Source: Paenibacillus peoriae KCTC 3763 (lineage in GTDB: Bacteria; Bacillota; Bacilli; Paenibacillales; Paenibacillaceae). From it: a DNA stretch of 64,000 nucleotides. Positions 1 to 9,504 of the stretch are shown here, one piece after another (position 1 is the stretch's first letter; every line of letters starts with the position of its first letter). The DNA lies in contig NZ_AGFX01000021.1 of assembly GCF_000236805.1 (NCBI RefSeq), positions 184,679-248,678 on the forward strand. The letters run 5' to 3'. The notes under the pieces were generated by a model. It was given only the letters and a program-made list of their open reading frames with translations, was not told the origin of the DNA and made no database searches. The translations under genes and the position numbers were made by a program.

Positions 1-57
1 TTAGAACAGTTTGGAATATGCAGATACATCTGACCAGGTTTTGAAAGGAGGAAGTCC

Positions 58-447
58 ATGTTCGAGCTGGATATCCGCAGCCGCAAGCCAATCTACGAGC
101 AGCTAATGGACAGGGTGAAGGAAATGATTGTGTACGGATCACTTGAGCCAGATGAGCAATTGCCTTCCGTACGGGCATTGTCCGCTCAGCTTACAGTGAA
201 TCCGAATACGATTCAGAAGGCGTATCGTGAGCTGGAACGCGAAGGATATATCTATTCCGTCCAGGGCAAGGGCAGCTTTGTCACACCTGCCGAGCAGCAG
301 CCGCAGCAAATGAAGCGGGATGAGATTCGGGCGGCGCTGTTAAAGCAGATGATCGAAGCCGTCCATTTTGGTTTTACGCAGCCGGAAGTGGACGCCATAT
401 ACGTGGAAGCGATGCAATTGAAGGAAAGGGGGATGTCCCTTGATTGA
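58..447 (+). CDS. GntR family transcriptional regulator, YtrA type
   Basis: A 129-residue DNA-binding repressor of the short GntR/YtrA subfamily. Residues about 10-75 form the winged helix-turn-helix; the stretch around VNPNTIQKAYRELEREGYIY is the recognition helix and wing typical of the family. The C-terminal tail is only about 50 residues, too short for a large effector domain, as expected for YtrA-type regulators that sit in front of ABC transporter genes. The start is supported by AAAGGAGG about 8 bases upstream. The last codons overlap the TTG start of the ABC ATPase by 8 bases, so the two are translationally coupled. It most likely autoregulates this transporter operon in response to cell-envelope stress or a peptide, which is inference from YtrA family behaviour. 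Confidence 0.93.
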   Translation: MFELDIRSRKPIYEQLMDRVKEMIVYGSLEPDEQLPSVRALSAQLTVNPNTIQKAYRELEREGYIYSVQGKGSFVTPAEQQPQQMKRDEIRAALLKQMIEAVHFGFTQPEVDAIYVEAMQLKERGMSLD

Positions 448-1342
448 ATTAAGGGAAGTCACAAAGACATTTGCAGAAGACAAGGCGGTGGATCAACTCG
501 CCCTTACAGTGAAGAAGGGCTCCATTTTTGGACTGCTGGGCTCGAATGGGGCGGGTAAAACGACACTGCTCAAAATGATTGCCGGAATCTATCGACCGGA
601 TACAGGGAAGGTACTGATCGGGGGGCAAGCCGTATATGAGCAGCCCGAAGTCAAGCAGCGCATTCTGTTTATGCCGGACACACCCTATTTTTTTCCGCAA
701 GCGACGATTCAACAGATGGCCCGTTTTTATCGCTCCATTTATCCGAGCTGGAGTGAGGAGCGATACATGCAGCTTACGGATATTTTTAAGCTGGACCCCA
801 AACGTAAACTACATCGTTTTTCCAAAGGAATGAAGCGTCAGGCTGCATTTTTACTTGCCTTGAGCTGTATGCCTGAACTGTTGATTTTGGATGAGCCGAT
901 TGATGGACTGGACCCTGTGATGCGACGAATGATCAAAAATCTGTTGTTCCAGGAAACTGCTGCACGCGAGCTGACCGTCGTGATTTCATCCCATAATTTG
1001 CGTGAGATCGAAGACATGTGTGATCACGTCGGCATTATGCACCAGGGACGTATGCTGCTGGAAAAGGAAGTCGACGACCTCAAGTCCGACACCCATAAGG
1101 TGCAGGTTGCTTTTCGTGAAAGCGCGCATGAGGAAGCCGTATACAAGCAACTTTCGGTTGTACATAAGGAGCGGAGAGGCAGTGTCCTGCTGCTGATTAT
1201 CCGTGGGGAACGAGAGCAGATTGCAGAAACGATTCAGGCGTATGAGCCGCATGTGTTCGATTTGCTGCCGTTGACGCTGGAGGAAATTTTCATTTATGAA
1301 ATGGAGGACGCGGGTTATGACATCCAACCGATTCTTCTGTAG
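440..1342 (+). CDS. ABC transporter ATP-binding protein
   Basis: The 300-residue nucleotide-binding subunit of an exporter-type ABC system. Walker A is GSNGAGKTTLLK near residue 34, the signature is RFSKGMKRQ near 127, Walker B is LLILDEP near 147 followed by the GLDP D-loop, and the switch histidine lies in SSHNLRE. The C-terminal 90 residues are a typical extension of this family. The start is TTG at 440, preceded by AAGGAAAGGGGG; it overlaps the end of the GntR gene, and the 3' end overlaps the permease start by 26 bases. Together with the next gene it forms a two-subunit transporter. The substrate is unknown; antimicrobial peptide detoxification or efflux is the usual role of such GntR-linked pairs. 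Confidence 0.94.
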   Translation: MIELREVTKTFAEDKAVDQLALTVKKGSIFGLLGSNGAGKTTLLKMIAGIYRPDTGKVLIGGQAVYEQPEVKQRILFMPDTPYFFPQATIQQMARFYRSIYPSWSEERYMQLTDIFKLDPKRKLHRFSKGMKRQAAFLLALSCMPELLILDEPIDGLDPVMRRMIKNLLFQETAARELTVVISSHNLREIEDMCDHVGIMHQGRMLLEKEVDDLKSDTHKVQVAFRESAHEEAVYKQLSVVHKERRGSVLLLIIRGEREQIAETIQAYEPHVFDLLPLTLEEIFIYEMEDAGYDIQPILL

Positions 1343-3413
1343 CGGCGGCGTGGTTCGCCAAAGCCTGAGACAGCATGGCTGGATCGGTCTGTTGTACTTG
1401 GCGGGATTACTGTTTACAGTGCCACTGCCGTTATTTATGAGTACTGGAAACGAGCAAGTGCCCACGGTTTTGAGAAGCCTGTTCGATGGTACAAGCTCAG
1501 GCGATCAGTTGCAATATATCATTTTTTTGACTGTACCTGTGCTGGCGGGTGTGATGCTGCTTCGCTTTATCCAGCGGCAGGGCTCTTCCGATTTATACCA
1601 CAGTTTGCCTTTACGTAGAGAGCATCTGTTAACGGCACATTTAATTAGCGGTCTGATCCTTTTGATTGTACCCATATGGCTGACAGCGGGAGTAACGGCC
1701 CTGGTAAACATGTCGGTCGAGCTGCCTTTTATTTTCCATATTAATGATATTGGATCATGGGCTTTGATTGTATCGATTATTTCGATTTTCCTGTTTGCTT
1801 TTACCGTGTTTGTAGGTATCTGTGTAGGACAATCGCTGTTGCAATCTGTTGTAGTGTATCTTTTGCTGCTGTTGCCCTTTTTTTTGTACAACATGATTGG
1901 TCTTTTTCTAGGACACAATCTATATGGCTACTCTCAGATTACGGGAACCATTGTTCAGAATAGTAATGGCGTGGAGTTGCAAAGTAGCAATAATATTTGG
2001 TATAGTTTATCGCCAATCGCCCGCATTATGGAATTGTCGAGTAGCGCATTTTCATATGTGGAGCTGCTTATTTATGTCGGTGTTTCCTTGCTGTTTGTAA
2101 TTTTAAGCTATATGTTATATCGCAAACGGCTCGCAGAGAAGGCGACGCAGGCCATGGCCTTTACTTTCTTCCAACCCTTTTTTAAGGCAGGAGTTATGGT
2201 ATGTGCCATGCTGTTGATAGGAGAATATTTATATAGCACAGGGGGCCATAGGAAAGAATGGTCGATCTTCGGATATGTGCTTGGAGCTATTTTGGGCTAT
2301 ATTGCTGTGGAGATGGTAATCCGCAAGACGTGGCAAATTGTACGTACTCGTGCTTTGCTGGAACTGGTCGCATACGGTGCGGTTTTGGGGTTGGCAATGT
2401 ACATCCCCACATCTGGCTGGATAGGCTATGAGGAACGGATTCCAACCGCGCATTCAGTCGAGCAAGTCTATGCTGGGGCAAATTTGTATCTGGATGGGGG
2501 ATCAGCACAGAAAAATCTTTATTTTTCGCAAGATAAAGCTTTTATCGCCGCTGTGCTGAATTTACAGCGTGAGCTTGTGAGAGCACATTCAGTTGGAGAG
2601 ACGTCCGGGTCCAATAAAGAACCTCAACAAAGGGTATCCATTGCCTATCGTCTGGATGATGGTTCCATTATGACTCGCAGCTATACATTTCCTGAGCAGC
2701 CTTTCCGGACAGCGCTGGCGAAAGTGATGCTGTCTGAGCCGTACAAAACAGTAAGCTACTCGCTTGATAAGCTGTACGGTAAAGCAGAGACGATCAGCAT
2801 TCAATCGGCAGATGATAATGAACGGCGAGTTGTTCTAACTGATCCGGAAGATATTCGTGAATTTGAAGCTGTACTGAAAGAAGAAGTTTTGGGCATGAGC
2901 TATAGTGAAATGCAGGCAGGCTCTTACGCGTTGGGGAATATTGAAATTCTGAACAAACCTTCATCTATTTCAGCAGAAGAATCAGAATGGACTCGCAACC
3001 TCTCCTATAATTGGCGCTTATCCTTCCACAAGCTGAATGCTTGGCTAGAACACAAAGGATATGCCGACAAGGTGATGATCACGTCGAAAGACATGATATC
3101 GGTTCGGGCTATTCCAGTGGTTTCTCAAGAGAAGGAGCCGCATCAGCCTGGCAAGTATATTGAAGCTGCGAATTTATTCAGGATATTGCAGCAGAAGTAT
3201 AAAGTCACCCCAATTGAAGATCCCAAACTTTGGAATACTGTGCTGGATAACCGAAATGATTATAGCTATGATTCACAAGTGGAGAAAGGCACTTATCTGT
3301 TCCAAGTCAAAATCAAGTCCATCAGCGGTTCCGGCTTTCATACGGTTTATTACTTATTAACTCCAAAAGACATCACACCGGAGCTTGCTAAGGTTCTGCC
3401 AACAGCTCCTTAA
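1317..3413 (+). CDS. ABC-2 type permease with large extracellular C-terminal region
   Basis: The membrane partner of the preceding ATPase. About nine to ten hydrophobic segments lie in the first 370 residues (for example around GLLYLAGLLFTVPL, IIFLTVPVLAGVMLL, LISGLILLIVPIW and SVVVYLLLLLPFFLY). Roughly 320 hydrophilic residues follow, probably facing outside. An in-frame ATG at 1296 also exists, but ATG 1317 has GGAGG at 1303-1307 with 9-base spacing and is chosen, giving 698 residues. The extracellular tail is unusual for a simple exporter and resembles the sensor-like extensions of peptide-detoxification permeases. It ends the operon; no strong terminator is seen directly after it. Confidence 0.88.
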   Translation: MTSNRFFCSGGVVRQSLRQHGWIGLLYLAGLLFTVPLPLFMSTGNEQVPTVLRSLFDGTSSGDQLQYIIFLTVPVLAGVMLLRFIQRQGSSDLYHSLPLRREHLLTAHLISGLILLIVPIWLTAGVTALVNMSVELPFIFHINDIGSWALIVSIISIFLFAFTVFVGICVGQSLLQSVVVYLLLLLPFFLYNMIGLFLGHNLYGYSQITGTIVQNSNGVELQSSNNIWYSLSPIARIMELSSSAFSYVELLIYVGVSLLFVILSYMLYRKRLAEKATQAMAFTFFQPFFKAGVMVCAMLLIGEYLYSTGGHRKEWSIFGYVLGAILGYIAVEMVIRKTWQIVRTRALLELVAYGAVLGLAMYIPTSGWIGYEERIPTAHSVEQVYAGANLYLDGGSAQKNLYFSQDKAFIAAVLNLQRELVRAHSVGETSGSNKEPQQRVSIAYRLDDGSIMTRSYTFPEQPFRTALAKVMLSEPYKTVSYSLDKLYGKAETISIQSADDNERRVVLTDPEDIREFEAVLKEEVLGMSYSEMQAGSYALGNIEILNKPSSISAEESEWTRNLSYNWRLSFHKLNAWLEHKGYADKVMITSKDMISVRAIPVVSQEKEPHQPGKYIEAANLFRILQQKYKVTPIEDPKLWNTVLDNRNDYSYDSQVEKGTYLFQVKIKSISGSGFHTVYYLLTPKDITPELAKVLPTAP

Positions 3414-3562
3414 AAGGCTCGGAACAACAAGCAAGAGCTTCTCCACATTTGGACTGACGTAAATAGAGGCATAGAGATAGACAGCGTAGAACATAAAGAG
3501 AGAAGAGTTCCATAGCGTACAGATCGATAACGAACAGGTCCATTGTGGAGGAGCAGCAAGCT

Positions 3563-4327
3563 ATGAAATATACAGAAGATCGTGAGTTTCTACAGCTATT
3601 AAAGCATCATGAAGAGACCTTTTCCGGATGGGATTTCTCATTCATCTCGGATACAGGACGGGTCGCAAGCGAGCCTTTGGACTGGTCATATGTCAGCAAG
3701 GCTATGACGTTTATCCATGCATCGAAGGCGATGCTGGATATGGGGACAGGCGGGGGCGAGCTATTGTTCCGGTTGCGCCCTTTTCCAGAGATCGTATATG
3801 CGACAGAAGCGTATGCACCGAATGTTCCTGTTGCCAAAAAACGACTCGAGCCGCTGGACGTACGTGTTATCGCTATAGATGATGACGACTCCCTTCCGTT
3901 TGACGATGCCGGGTTCGATCTTGTGCTGAATAAGCACGAGTCATTTTCGCCAGCGGAAGTGCGTCGCATTTTGCGTCCAGGCGGGACGTTCTTGACCCAA
4001 CAGGTGGGGGGCCTGGATTGTGCGGGCATTAACGAACGCTTGGGAGCGCCTGAGTACGAGTATGTGGACTGGACCCTTTCTCAAGCGCTTGCAGGTCTGG
4101 AAAGCAACGGCTTCGAAATTGTGGACCAGCAGGAACAATTTCCGATACAGCGGTTTTACGATATCGGGGCGCTCGTCTATTATTTAAAAGCCATTGAATG
4201 GCAGATTGCAGACTTTCAGCCACAGAAATATATAGAACAGCTGTATGGTTTGTATTTGGACATCCAACGTGATGGATATTGGGACGTGAAGCAGCACCGT
4301 TTTTTGATCCATGCCAGAGCAATCTAA
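3563..4327 (+). CDS. Class I SAM-dependent methyltransferase
   Basis: A 254-residue soluble methyltransferase with a Rossmann-type fold. The SAM-binding glycine motif is LDMGTGGGELL near residue 60, the acidic end of strand beta-2 is ATEAYAPN, and FDLVLNKHESF corresponds to motif IV. RILRPGGTFLTQQVGG matches the conserved post-motif strand of Methyltransf_11/25 proteins. ATG 3563 is preferred over an upstream GTG at 3545 because GGAGGAG lies about 9 bases upstream. The gene stands alone between the ABC operon and a terminator. The substrate cannot be told from sequence; small-molecule methylation is most likely. Confidence 0.9.
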   Translation: MKYTEDREFLQLLKHHEETFSGWDFSFISDTGRVASEPLDWSYVSKAMTFIHASKAMLDMGTGGGELLFRLRPFPEIVYATEAYAPNVPVAKKRLEPLDVRVIAIDDDDSLPFDDAGFDLVLNKHESFSPAEVRRILRPGGTFLTQQVGGLDCAGINERLGAPEYEYVDWTLSQALAGLESNGFEIVDQQEQFPIQRFYDIGALVYYLKAIEWQIADFQPQKYIEQLYGLYLDIQRDGYWDVKQHRFLIHARAI

Positions 4328-4342
4328 AGAAGATCCGATACC

Positions 4343-4376
4343 AAAAAGGCCTTTCCCGCAGGGGAGGTCTTTTTGT
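4343..4376 (+). terminator. Rho-independent terminator after the methyltransferase
   Basis: An imperfect inverted repeat, AAAAAGGCCTTTCCC with GGGGAGGTCTTTTTG around a short GCA loop, ends in a T run. It lies 15 bases after the methyltransferase stop. Confidence 0.8.
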
Positions 4377-4468
4377 CATCTCCTCGTATACTAATCTTTA
4401 CCATAATTGTACAATGAAGAAGCAATTGCTTACAGTCTCATTTCATATATAAGTATAGGGGGATGTAC

Positions 4469-5923
4469 ATGTCTGATCCAAAGGGAGTTATAGCTGATAC
4501 GGAGAAAGGTGCTTCTGTGCGGATAGCATGGTTTTGGCCATGGCTGGGCGGTACGTTTATGTTTGGATTGTTTTCAGTCATGTTTAATGTCATTTGGAGT
4601 ATAGTTGTGGCATCCAATGTGCAGCTTTTGCTGAGACATGAAGGTGTAACAGATACAGCCGTGATTGTGATGCTGGTGCTATACGCATGGATTGTTGGAC
4701 TGATTTTTGCAGCTTACGGTGCCTTGAGTGCGCGTATTTCCAGCATGCATAAGCTTCCACTGATGCTGACCGGGCTGTTATCATTATTGTGCGGGCTGTG
4801 CCTGTGGATTGTGGGGCTACAAGGATCTGGCGGTCAACCTGCTGAGGTGTGGGGAGGCTCGTGGGAGCTCTTTTCACTTTATCATGCTTGGGCGGCGCCT
4901 GTGCTGGAGGTATTGGAGCCCTATACACAGCATAGTGAAATCTGGTTTCTGCTGACTGCATTGCTGCCGATAGCTGGCATGGTGATAGGTGTTGGGGTAG
5001 ATCGTTATCCAGCGGTGACCGACAAGGACGGAAAGATGGATCATAGATGGCAATGGGTTGTCGTTTCGATGTCCGCTGCGCTCATCATTGTACTGACGGT
5101 TGCATTGAGGCTTCCTCAACGTCCATACATTGCCGAGACGGACTTTCCGGTAGTTGACGGAGCTACAGCTGCTATTCCATTCGCACAGGATATGCTGCAT
5201 GAATTGACTGGAATGAGCAAAGCGCGTGCGGCGCACGAACTGAGATTCAACACGACACATCAGGCATATGTAAATTTGATCGAAAAGAAGGCTGATCTGA
5301 TTCTGGTAGCCGGGCCATCCGATGAGGAGCTGCGTCTGGCGAAAAGCCGTGGGGTGCAAATGAAGCTCATGCCCATTGGGAGGGATGCGTTTATTTTTCT
5401 CGTTCATCAGGACAATCCGGTTAAGGGACTTTCTTCAGAGCAGGTTCGCCGCATATATGAAGGATCTATTCATAATTGGAATGAAGTAGGGGGAAAGGAT
5501 CAGCCGATCATTGCTTATCAGCGAGAGGAAAATTCAGGTAGTCAGACGTATATGCAAAAGAAAGTAATGGCAGGCCATGAGATGACTGAACCGCCTCGGG
5601 AACTACAAATTGGCATTATGGGTGGTATGATTAATGCAGTCGCAGATTTTAACAAGGATCGCAACGCGCTTGGGTATTCATTTTATTATTTTGCAAATGT
5701 GATGCATAATCGTCAAGAGGTCAAGTTTCTGCCTATTGATGGAGTGGAGCCGAACAAAGAACATATCCGTTCGGGGCAATATCCATTTACGGCTCAACTA
5801 TTTGTGATCACACGGGAAGGCGAGAAGCCACGCCCTTCTATGCAGCGATTACTCGAATGGCTGCAAAGCGAAGAAGGAACCCGGGCCATTGAAAGAGGGG
5901 GCTTTGTTGCTCTGGGCTCGTAA
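4469..5923 (+). CDS. Membrane-anchored PstS-like phosphate-binding domain protein
   Basis: About 484 residues in two parts. The first 225 contain five membrane segments (around TFMFGLFSVMFNVIWSIVV, AVIVMLVLYAWIVGLIFAAY, LMLTGLLSLLCGLCLWIVG, LLTALLPIAGMVIGVGV and WVVVSMSAALIIVLTVAL). The rest is a PstS-like periplasmic-binding-protein domain (PBP_like_2). DGATAAIPFAQ resembles the phosphate-binding loop, followed by VRRIYEGSIHNWNEVGG and REENSGSQTY, both conserved in PstS. ATG 4469 is chosen over ATG 4463 because AGGGGG at 4457-4462 then has proper spacing. No pst transport genes are adjacent, so it may act as a phosphate sensor or scavenger on the membrane rather than a free transporter subunit. 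Confidence 0.85.
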   Translation: MSDPKGVIADTEKGASVRIAWFWPWLGGTFMFGLFSVMFNVIWSIVVASNVQLLLRHEGVTDTAVIVMLVLYAWIVGLIFAAYGALSARISSMHKLPLMLTGLLSLLCGLCLWIVGLQGSGGQPAEVWGGSWELFSLYHAWAAPVLEVLEPYTQHSEIWFLLTALLPIAGMVIGVGVDRYPAVTDKDGKMDHRWQWVVVSMSAALIIVLTVALRLPQRPYIAETDFPVVDGATAAIPFAQDMLHELTGMSKARAAHELRFNTTHQAYVNLIEKKADLILVAGPSDEELRLAKSRGVQMKLMPIGRDAFIFLVHQDNPVKGLSSEQVRRIYEGSIHNWNEVGGKDQPIIAYQREENSGSQTYMQKKVMAGHEMTEPPRELQIGIMGGMINAVADFNKDRNALGYSFYYFANVMHNRQEVKFLPIDGVEPNKEHIRSGQYPFTAQLFVITREGEKPRPSMQRLLEWLQSEEGTRAIERGGFVALGS

Positions 5924-5985
5924 ATCTGTAATGATGATTTACATACCGTTGATTCCGTATTTTCATCCGCAAGAGTGAAACGAAG

Positions 5986-6019
5986 ACAGCAGGGTAATAC
6001 ATAGAATATGCCCTGCTGT
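5986..6019. terminator. Hairpin between PstS-like gene and lipoprotein gene
   Basis: Perfect 9-base arms ACAGCAGGG and CCCTGCTGT with a 16-base spacer. No T run follows on the plus strand, so termination activity is uncertain. Confidence 0.4.
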
Positions 6020-6072
6020 GCTTACGATACCCACACAGCATGTATATCAACAATCTAAGGGGATGAACGAAA

Positions 6073-7359
6073 ATGAAGAAAAAAACATCGGCCTGGCTGC
6101 TTTTGCTCGCCATAGTCATAATGACAGCGGGATGTGAAACCGGTGCACAAAACGGACCGAAAAAAACGGATGGGCAAGCGACTCAGAATGAGCAACCAGG
6201 TTCAACGTCGGCACAAACGAACGGTTCAGGAGCGGCAGTACGTACACCGGAACAGCAGACGAATACTACATCCCCGTCTGCTACGTCAGGGACAGGAGGA
6301 CAAGCAGCTACGGACGCCAATGCAGCGAAGGTCCGCATGGACAATATTACTGCCCTGCGACTGATCGACGGCAAGTCTGGCTGGATCGGCGGCAACGGTT
6401 GGATTGCCCGGACAAACGCGGGACCATCCGGCTCCGTCGGATCGGTTTGGAATGTGCAATATCAGGGCCAAGGTACGGTGCAGCAGATTTTTGCCTTGAA
6501 TGGACAGCAGGCCTGGGCTGTTATGGCTGATAGCGGGTCGCTGCTGGCAACGCGCGATGGCGGCAAACGCTGGGAGACTGTAGGGACAGTGCCTAAGCAA
6601 GGAACAGCGGGCTTTTTACACTTTGTATCGTCAAATGAGGGATTCAGCGGTAATCAGTATACAAAGGATGGCGGACAAAGCTGGTCTGCGCTTTCTGTGC
6701 CTGATCATACGGTGGGACAGCCCTATTTTCATGATCGGCAAAACGGCTGGGTGGTAACGCAGGACACAGACCGCTCATTTCAAATTTTACACACCGTTAA
6801 TGGGGGACAAAAGTGGACTGCCGTCATGTCACGGACAACCGAGGAGCCTCTGAACGGGGCCGTTATCCGTTCGGTGGAACGGGGCAACGCATGGATTGAG
6901 CTGATTGGAGGCACGGGCATGAATCAGACTTCGTATTCGCTTTGGCATACGGCCGATAGCGGTCAAAGTTGGCGCGCTGTACTGGCCAATGCCACGGCTG
7001 GCGGCGGTCCCGCACCCGGTATTAGCCAGCAAGACGGTCAGGTTCCCAAAAATGAAGGGGTGGCACCGGGGATGCTCTATACGGTTAACAGCAATACGGC
7101 ATTGATGGGCGGCTACTGCGCCCCATGCGACAAGCCCAATACGATTGGCTGGACGAATGACGGCGGCAAGACGTGGAACAATGGCAAGCAAAGCTTTGAC
7201 GGCTATGCCAGCCAGCAAATCGGGATGGCGAATGCCAAGGAAGGCTGGGCTATTTTCTCGGATTCGGAGCAGGCACCTGTGATGTATACGACCTCGGATG
7301 GTGGACGGCATTGGACTCGGAGCCATGTCTTTGACAAGCCAGCGGCATCAGGCCACTGA
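6073..7359 (+). CDS. YCF48/BNR-repeat lipoprotein
   Basis: A 428-residue lipoprotein. The N-terminus has a lysine-rich start, a hydrophobic core and the lipobox TAGC with cysteine at residue 21, followed by a low-complexity Ser/Thr/Gln/Gly linker to about residue 90. The remainder is a beta-propeller of BNR/YCF48-type repeats; recurrent motifs are LLATRDGGKRWETV, YTKDGGQSWSAL, HTVNGGQKWTAV, HTADSGQSWRAV, TNDGGKTWNNG and TTSDGGRHWTRS. Such propellers bind ligands or partner proteins at the cell surface; no catalytic site is evident. The start has AAGGGG upstream. The next gene follows after 25 bases, so both may be co-transcribed. Confidence 0.88.
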   Translation: MKKKTSAWLLLLAIVIMTAGCETGAQNGPKKTDGQATQNEQPGSTSAQTNGSGAAVRTPEQQTNTTSPSATSGTGGQAATDANAAKVRMDNITALRLIDGKSGWIGGNGWIARTNAGPSGSVGSVWNVQYQGQGTVQQIFALNGQQAWAVMADSGSLLATRDGGKRWETVGTVPKQGTAGFLHFVSSNEGFSGNQYTKDGGQSWSALSVPDHTVGQPYFHDRQNGWVVTQDTDRSFQILHTVNGGQKWTAVMSRTTEEPLNGAVIRSVERGNAWIELIGGTGMNQTSYSLWHTADSGQSWRAVLANATAGGGPAPGISQQDGQVPKNEGVAPGMLYTVNSNTALMGGYCAPCDKPNTIGWTNDGGKTWNNGKQSFDGYASQQIGMANAKEGWAIFSDSEQAPVMYTTSDGGRHWTRSHVFDKPAASGH

Positions 7360-7384
7360 ATCGGTATAGAAGAAGGGGAGGCCC

Positions 7385-7921
7385 ATGGCAGAGCAGGAGA
7401 CAGAGCTGCATGAGGTAGATGATCATTTGGATTATGGATTATCCGTCGTATTCATTGGCTTTAATCCCAGTTTGAAATCAGGCGAAGTTGGCCATCATTA
7501 TGCGAATCCGCGCAACCGTTTCTGGCGCATCCTGGAGGGAGCGGGCTTGACGCCTCGTTTGTACGATCCATCGGAAGATCGGGAGCTGCTGAAGCTTGGC
7601 TACGGTTTTACGAATATTGTTTCCCGCCCTACCAGGGGCGTGGAGGACATTACACGCGAGGAATACGCCAAAGGACGGCTGGAACTGCATGCAAAGCTAA
7701 AAGAATATCGCCCGAAGGTCGCTTGCTTTGTCGGCAAAGGCGTATACACCGAATATAGTAAAAAATCCAAAGTAAATTGGGGATTTCAGCCTGAACCGCT
7801 CATTCCCGAGATGCATGAATTTGTGGCACCCTCGTCCAGTGGACTGGTGCGCATGTCGCTGGACGAGATCACAGATATTTACCGCCATCTGCAGATATTC
7901 CTTTCGTCGGAAATCGTCTGA
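7385..7921 (+). CDS. mug: Mismatch-specific uracil/thymine DNA glycosylase
   Basis: A 178-residue member of the Mug/TDG branch of uracil-DNA glycosylases, which removes uracil or thymine from G:U and G:T mismatches to begin base-excision repair. The active-site motif is FIGFNPSLKSGEVGHHYANP near residue 25, matching GINPG..SA of E. coli Mug with the catalytic Asn. NRFWRIL follows, and the second DNA-contact motif PSSSGLVRMSLDE is near residue 150. The start is preceded by AAGGGGAGG with good spacing. It runs convergently into alanine dehydrogenase, with a strong shared hairpin between them. Confidence 0.92.
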   Translation: MAEQETELHEVDDHLDYGLSVVFIGFNPSLKSGEVGHHYANPRNRFWRILEGAGLTPRLYDPSEDRELLKLGYGFTNIVSRPTRGVEDITREEYAKGRLELHAKLKEYRPKVACFVGKGVYTEYSKKSKVNWGFQPEPLIPEMHEFVAPSSSGLVRMSLDEITDIYRHLQIFLSSEIV

Positions 7922-7963
7922 AGGCAGCAAAACACAGCGAATGTATTGGATACAGTGAACAGA

Positions 7964-8014
7964 AAAAGAACCACACGTCTTTAATCCTCAGGGAAAAAGA
8001 TGTGTGGTTCTTTG
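7964..8014. terminator. Bidirectional terminator between mug and ald
   Basis: Long inverted repeat: AAAGAACCACACGTCTTT pairs with AAAGATGTGTGGTTCTTT across a 12-base loop, flanked by A and T runs on both sides. It serves both converging genes. Confidence 0.9.
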
Positions 8015-8027
8015 AGTTGCAGCTATT

Positions 8028-9158
8028 CTATTGCAAAGCCTTCGCCTGCCATGCCTGTTCCACCGGAACGTAAGGGTACCCCAGGTCGCGGGCGACTGCT
8101 TCGTAGGTGATATGTCCGTTCAGGACATTTGTGCCGCTAAGCAGCGGCTTGCTTCTGCGAAGCGCCTCCTGCACACCCAGATCCGCGAGCTGGAGAGCAT
8201 AGGGGAGGGTGGCGTTTGTCAGGGCAAGCGTCGAGGTTTGCGGTACCGCGCCCGGCATGTTTGCTACCGCATAGTGAATGACGCCATGCTTCACATAGGT
8301 CGGCTGATCGTGTGTGGTGATGTGGTCAATCGTCTCGACAATACCACCTTGGTCGATGGCGACATCCACGATCACAGAGCCGGGCTGCATGGTCTGCACC
8401 ATAGCCTCCGTTACAAGCCGCGGGGCCTTGGCACCGGTGATCAGAACAGCCCCGATCAGCAAATCGCTTTGCGCCACTGCCTCAGCAATGTTGGAGGGGG
8501 TGGACACCAGTGTATGGAGCTGGTTGCCAAAAATATCATCCAGTTGGCGCAGCCTTTGCAAACTCAGGTCGATCAGGGTTACATCTGCGCCGAGACCGAT
8601 GGCGACCTTGGCGGCGTTCGTGCCGACGACTCCTCCGCCAATAATGGCCACTCTGCCGCGTTTGACCCCCGGTACGCCTGCCAGCAGGATGCCTTTGCCG
8701 CCCTTTGGCTTTTCCAGCAGCTGTGCTCCGATTTGTACAGCCATTCGACCTGCAACCTCGCTCATCGGAGTGAGCAGCGGAAGGCTTCCTTCTACGTCCA
8801 GTGTCTCATAGGAGATGGCGGCTACACCGTTATCCGTTAAAGCCTTGGCCAGTGCCGGCTCAGCCGCCAGATGCAGATAGGTGAACAAAATCAACCCTTG
8901 TCGAAAATATCCGTATTCCAAGGCTAGGGGCTCCTTCACCTTTAGTATCAGATCAGCCTGGGACCACACATCGGCAGTCTTCTGCACAAGGGTTGCACCC
9001 GCAGTGGCATAATCCCCATCGCTAAAGCCGCTTTCAGCCCCTGCATGGCTTTCCACAAACACGTGATGTCCGTGTCGAATCATTTGAGCTGCACCTGCAG
9101 GTGTCAGCGCGACACGGTTTTCATTGTTTTTGATCTCTTTCGGAACACCAATTTTCAT
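8028..9158 (-). CDS. ald: Alanine dehydrogenase
   Basis: NAD-dependent L-alanine dehydrogenase of 376 residues, interconverting alanine and pyruvate plus ammonium; in Bacillus it supports alanine use and sporulation. Visible marks are the N-terminus [20 protein letters not shown], substrate-binding RVALTPAGA and YLHLAAEP, and the NAD site [24 protein letters not shown] near residue 170. [20 protein letters not shown] is a conserved C-terminal block. ATG at 9158 (minus strand) is chosen over GTG 9167 because GAGGTG then sits 6 bases upstream. It is divergent from the PucR-type regulator, the same neighbourhood as ald and adeR in B. subtilis. Confidence 0.97.
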   Translation of the reverse strand: MKIGVPKEIKNNENRVALTPAGAAQMIRHGHHVFVESHAGAESGFSDGDYATAGATLVQKTADVWSQADLILKVKEPLALEYGYFRQGLILFTYLHLAAEPALAKALTDNGVAAISYETLDVEGSLPLLTPMSEVAGRMAVQIGAQLLEKPKGGKGILLAGVPGVKRGRVAIIGGGVVGTNAAKVAIGLGADVTLIDLSLQRLRQLDDIFGNQLHTLVSTPSNIAEAVAQSDLLIGAVLITGAKAPRLVTEAMVQTMQPGSVIVDVAIDQGGIVETIDHITTHDQPTYVKHGVIHYAVANMPGAVPQTSTLALTNATLPYALQLADLGVQEALRRSKPLLSGTNVLNGHITYEAVARDLGYPYVPVEQAWQAKALQ

Positions 9159-9460
9159 TTCGTTCACCTCTCCTTATAATAATGGTTATCCAACGGCAAT
9201 TCATTGCTTGTTAGGGCAGTTGCGCTGCTGGCTGCAGTGCAGGTGTTGTTGATGGACTTATGCTTACTATTCTTGCTGGTATTATTATTGCCCAAATTGC
9301 ATTATCATTTTTGCGCAGACTGCCGATTAGTTAGTTGGACTCAAGCCGATAAATGCAATTCATGTTAGATTAGGTACAGTTTACAGGGGAGGGAACTCCT
9401 TGACATCATACATTTTGTCGGATTATCTGACTTGAAGGCTCGACTTTTTGATGAATATGT

Positions 9461-9475
9461 GTCATATAATATGAC
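9461..9475. promoter_or_regulatory. Palindromic operator over a -10 box upstream of the PucR-type gene
   Basis: GTCATATAATATGAC is a perfect 7+1+7 palindrome (8-base arms counting flanking T and A). It contains TATAAT at 9465-9470, a plausible -10 for the regulator gene that starts 30 bases later. A weak -35 (GACTTT, 9442-9447) lies 17 bases upstream. A TTGACA at 9400-9405 with TTATCT 17 bases downstream is a possible second promoter. The protein that binds is inferred to be the PucR-type regulator itself. Confidence 0.5.
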
Positions 9476-9504
9476 ATAAGAACATATGTATAAGGAGAAT
9501 GCCG

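Noticed and set aside
1-57. Possible tail of an upstream gene before the GntR gene.
   Set aside because: The open stretch to TGA is only ten codons and cannot be judged without upstream sequence.
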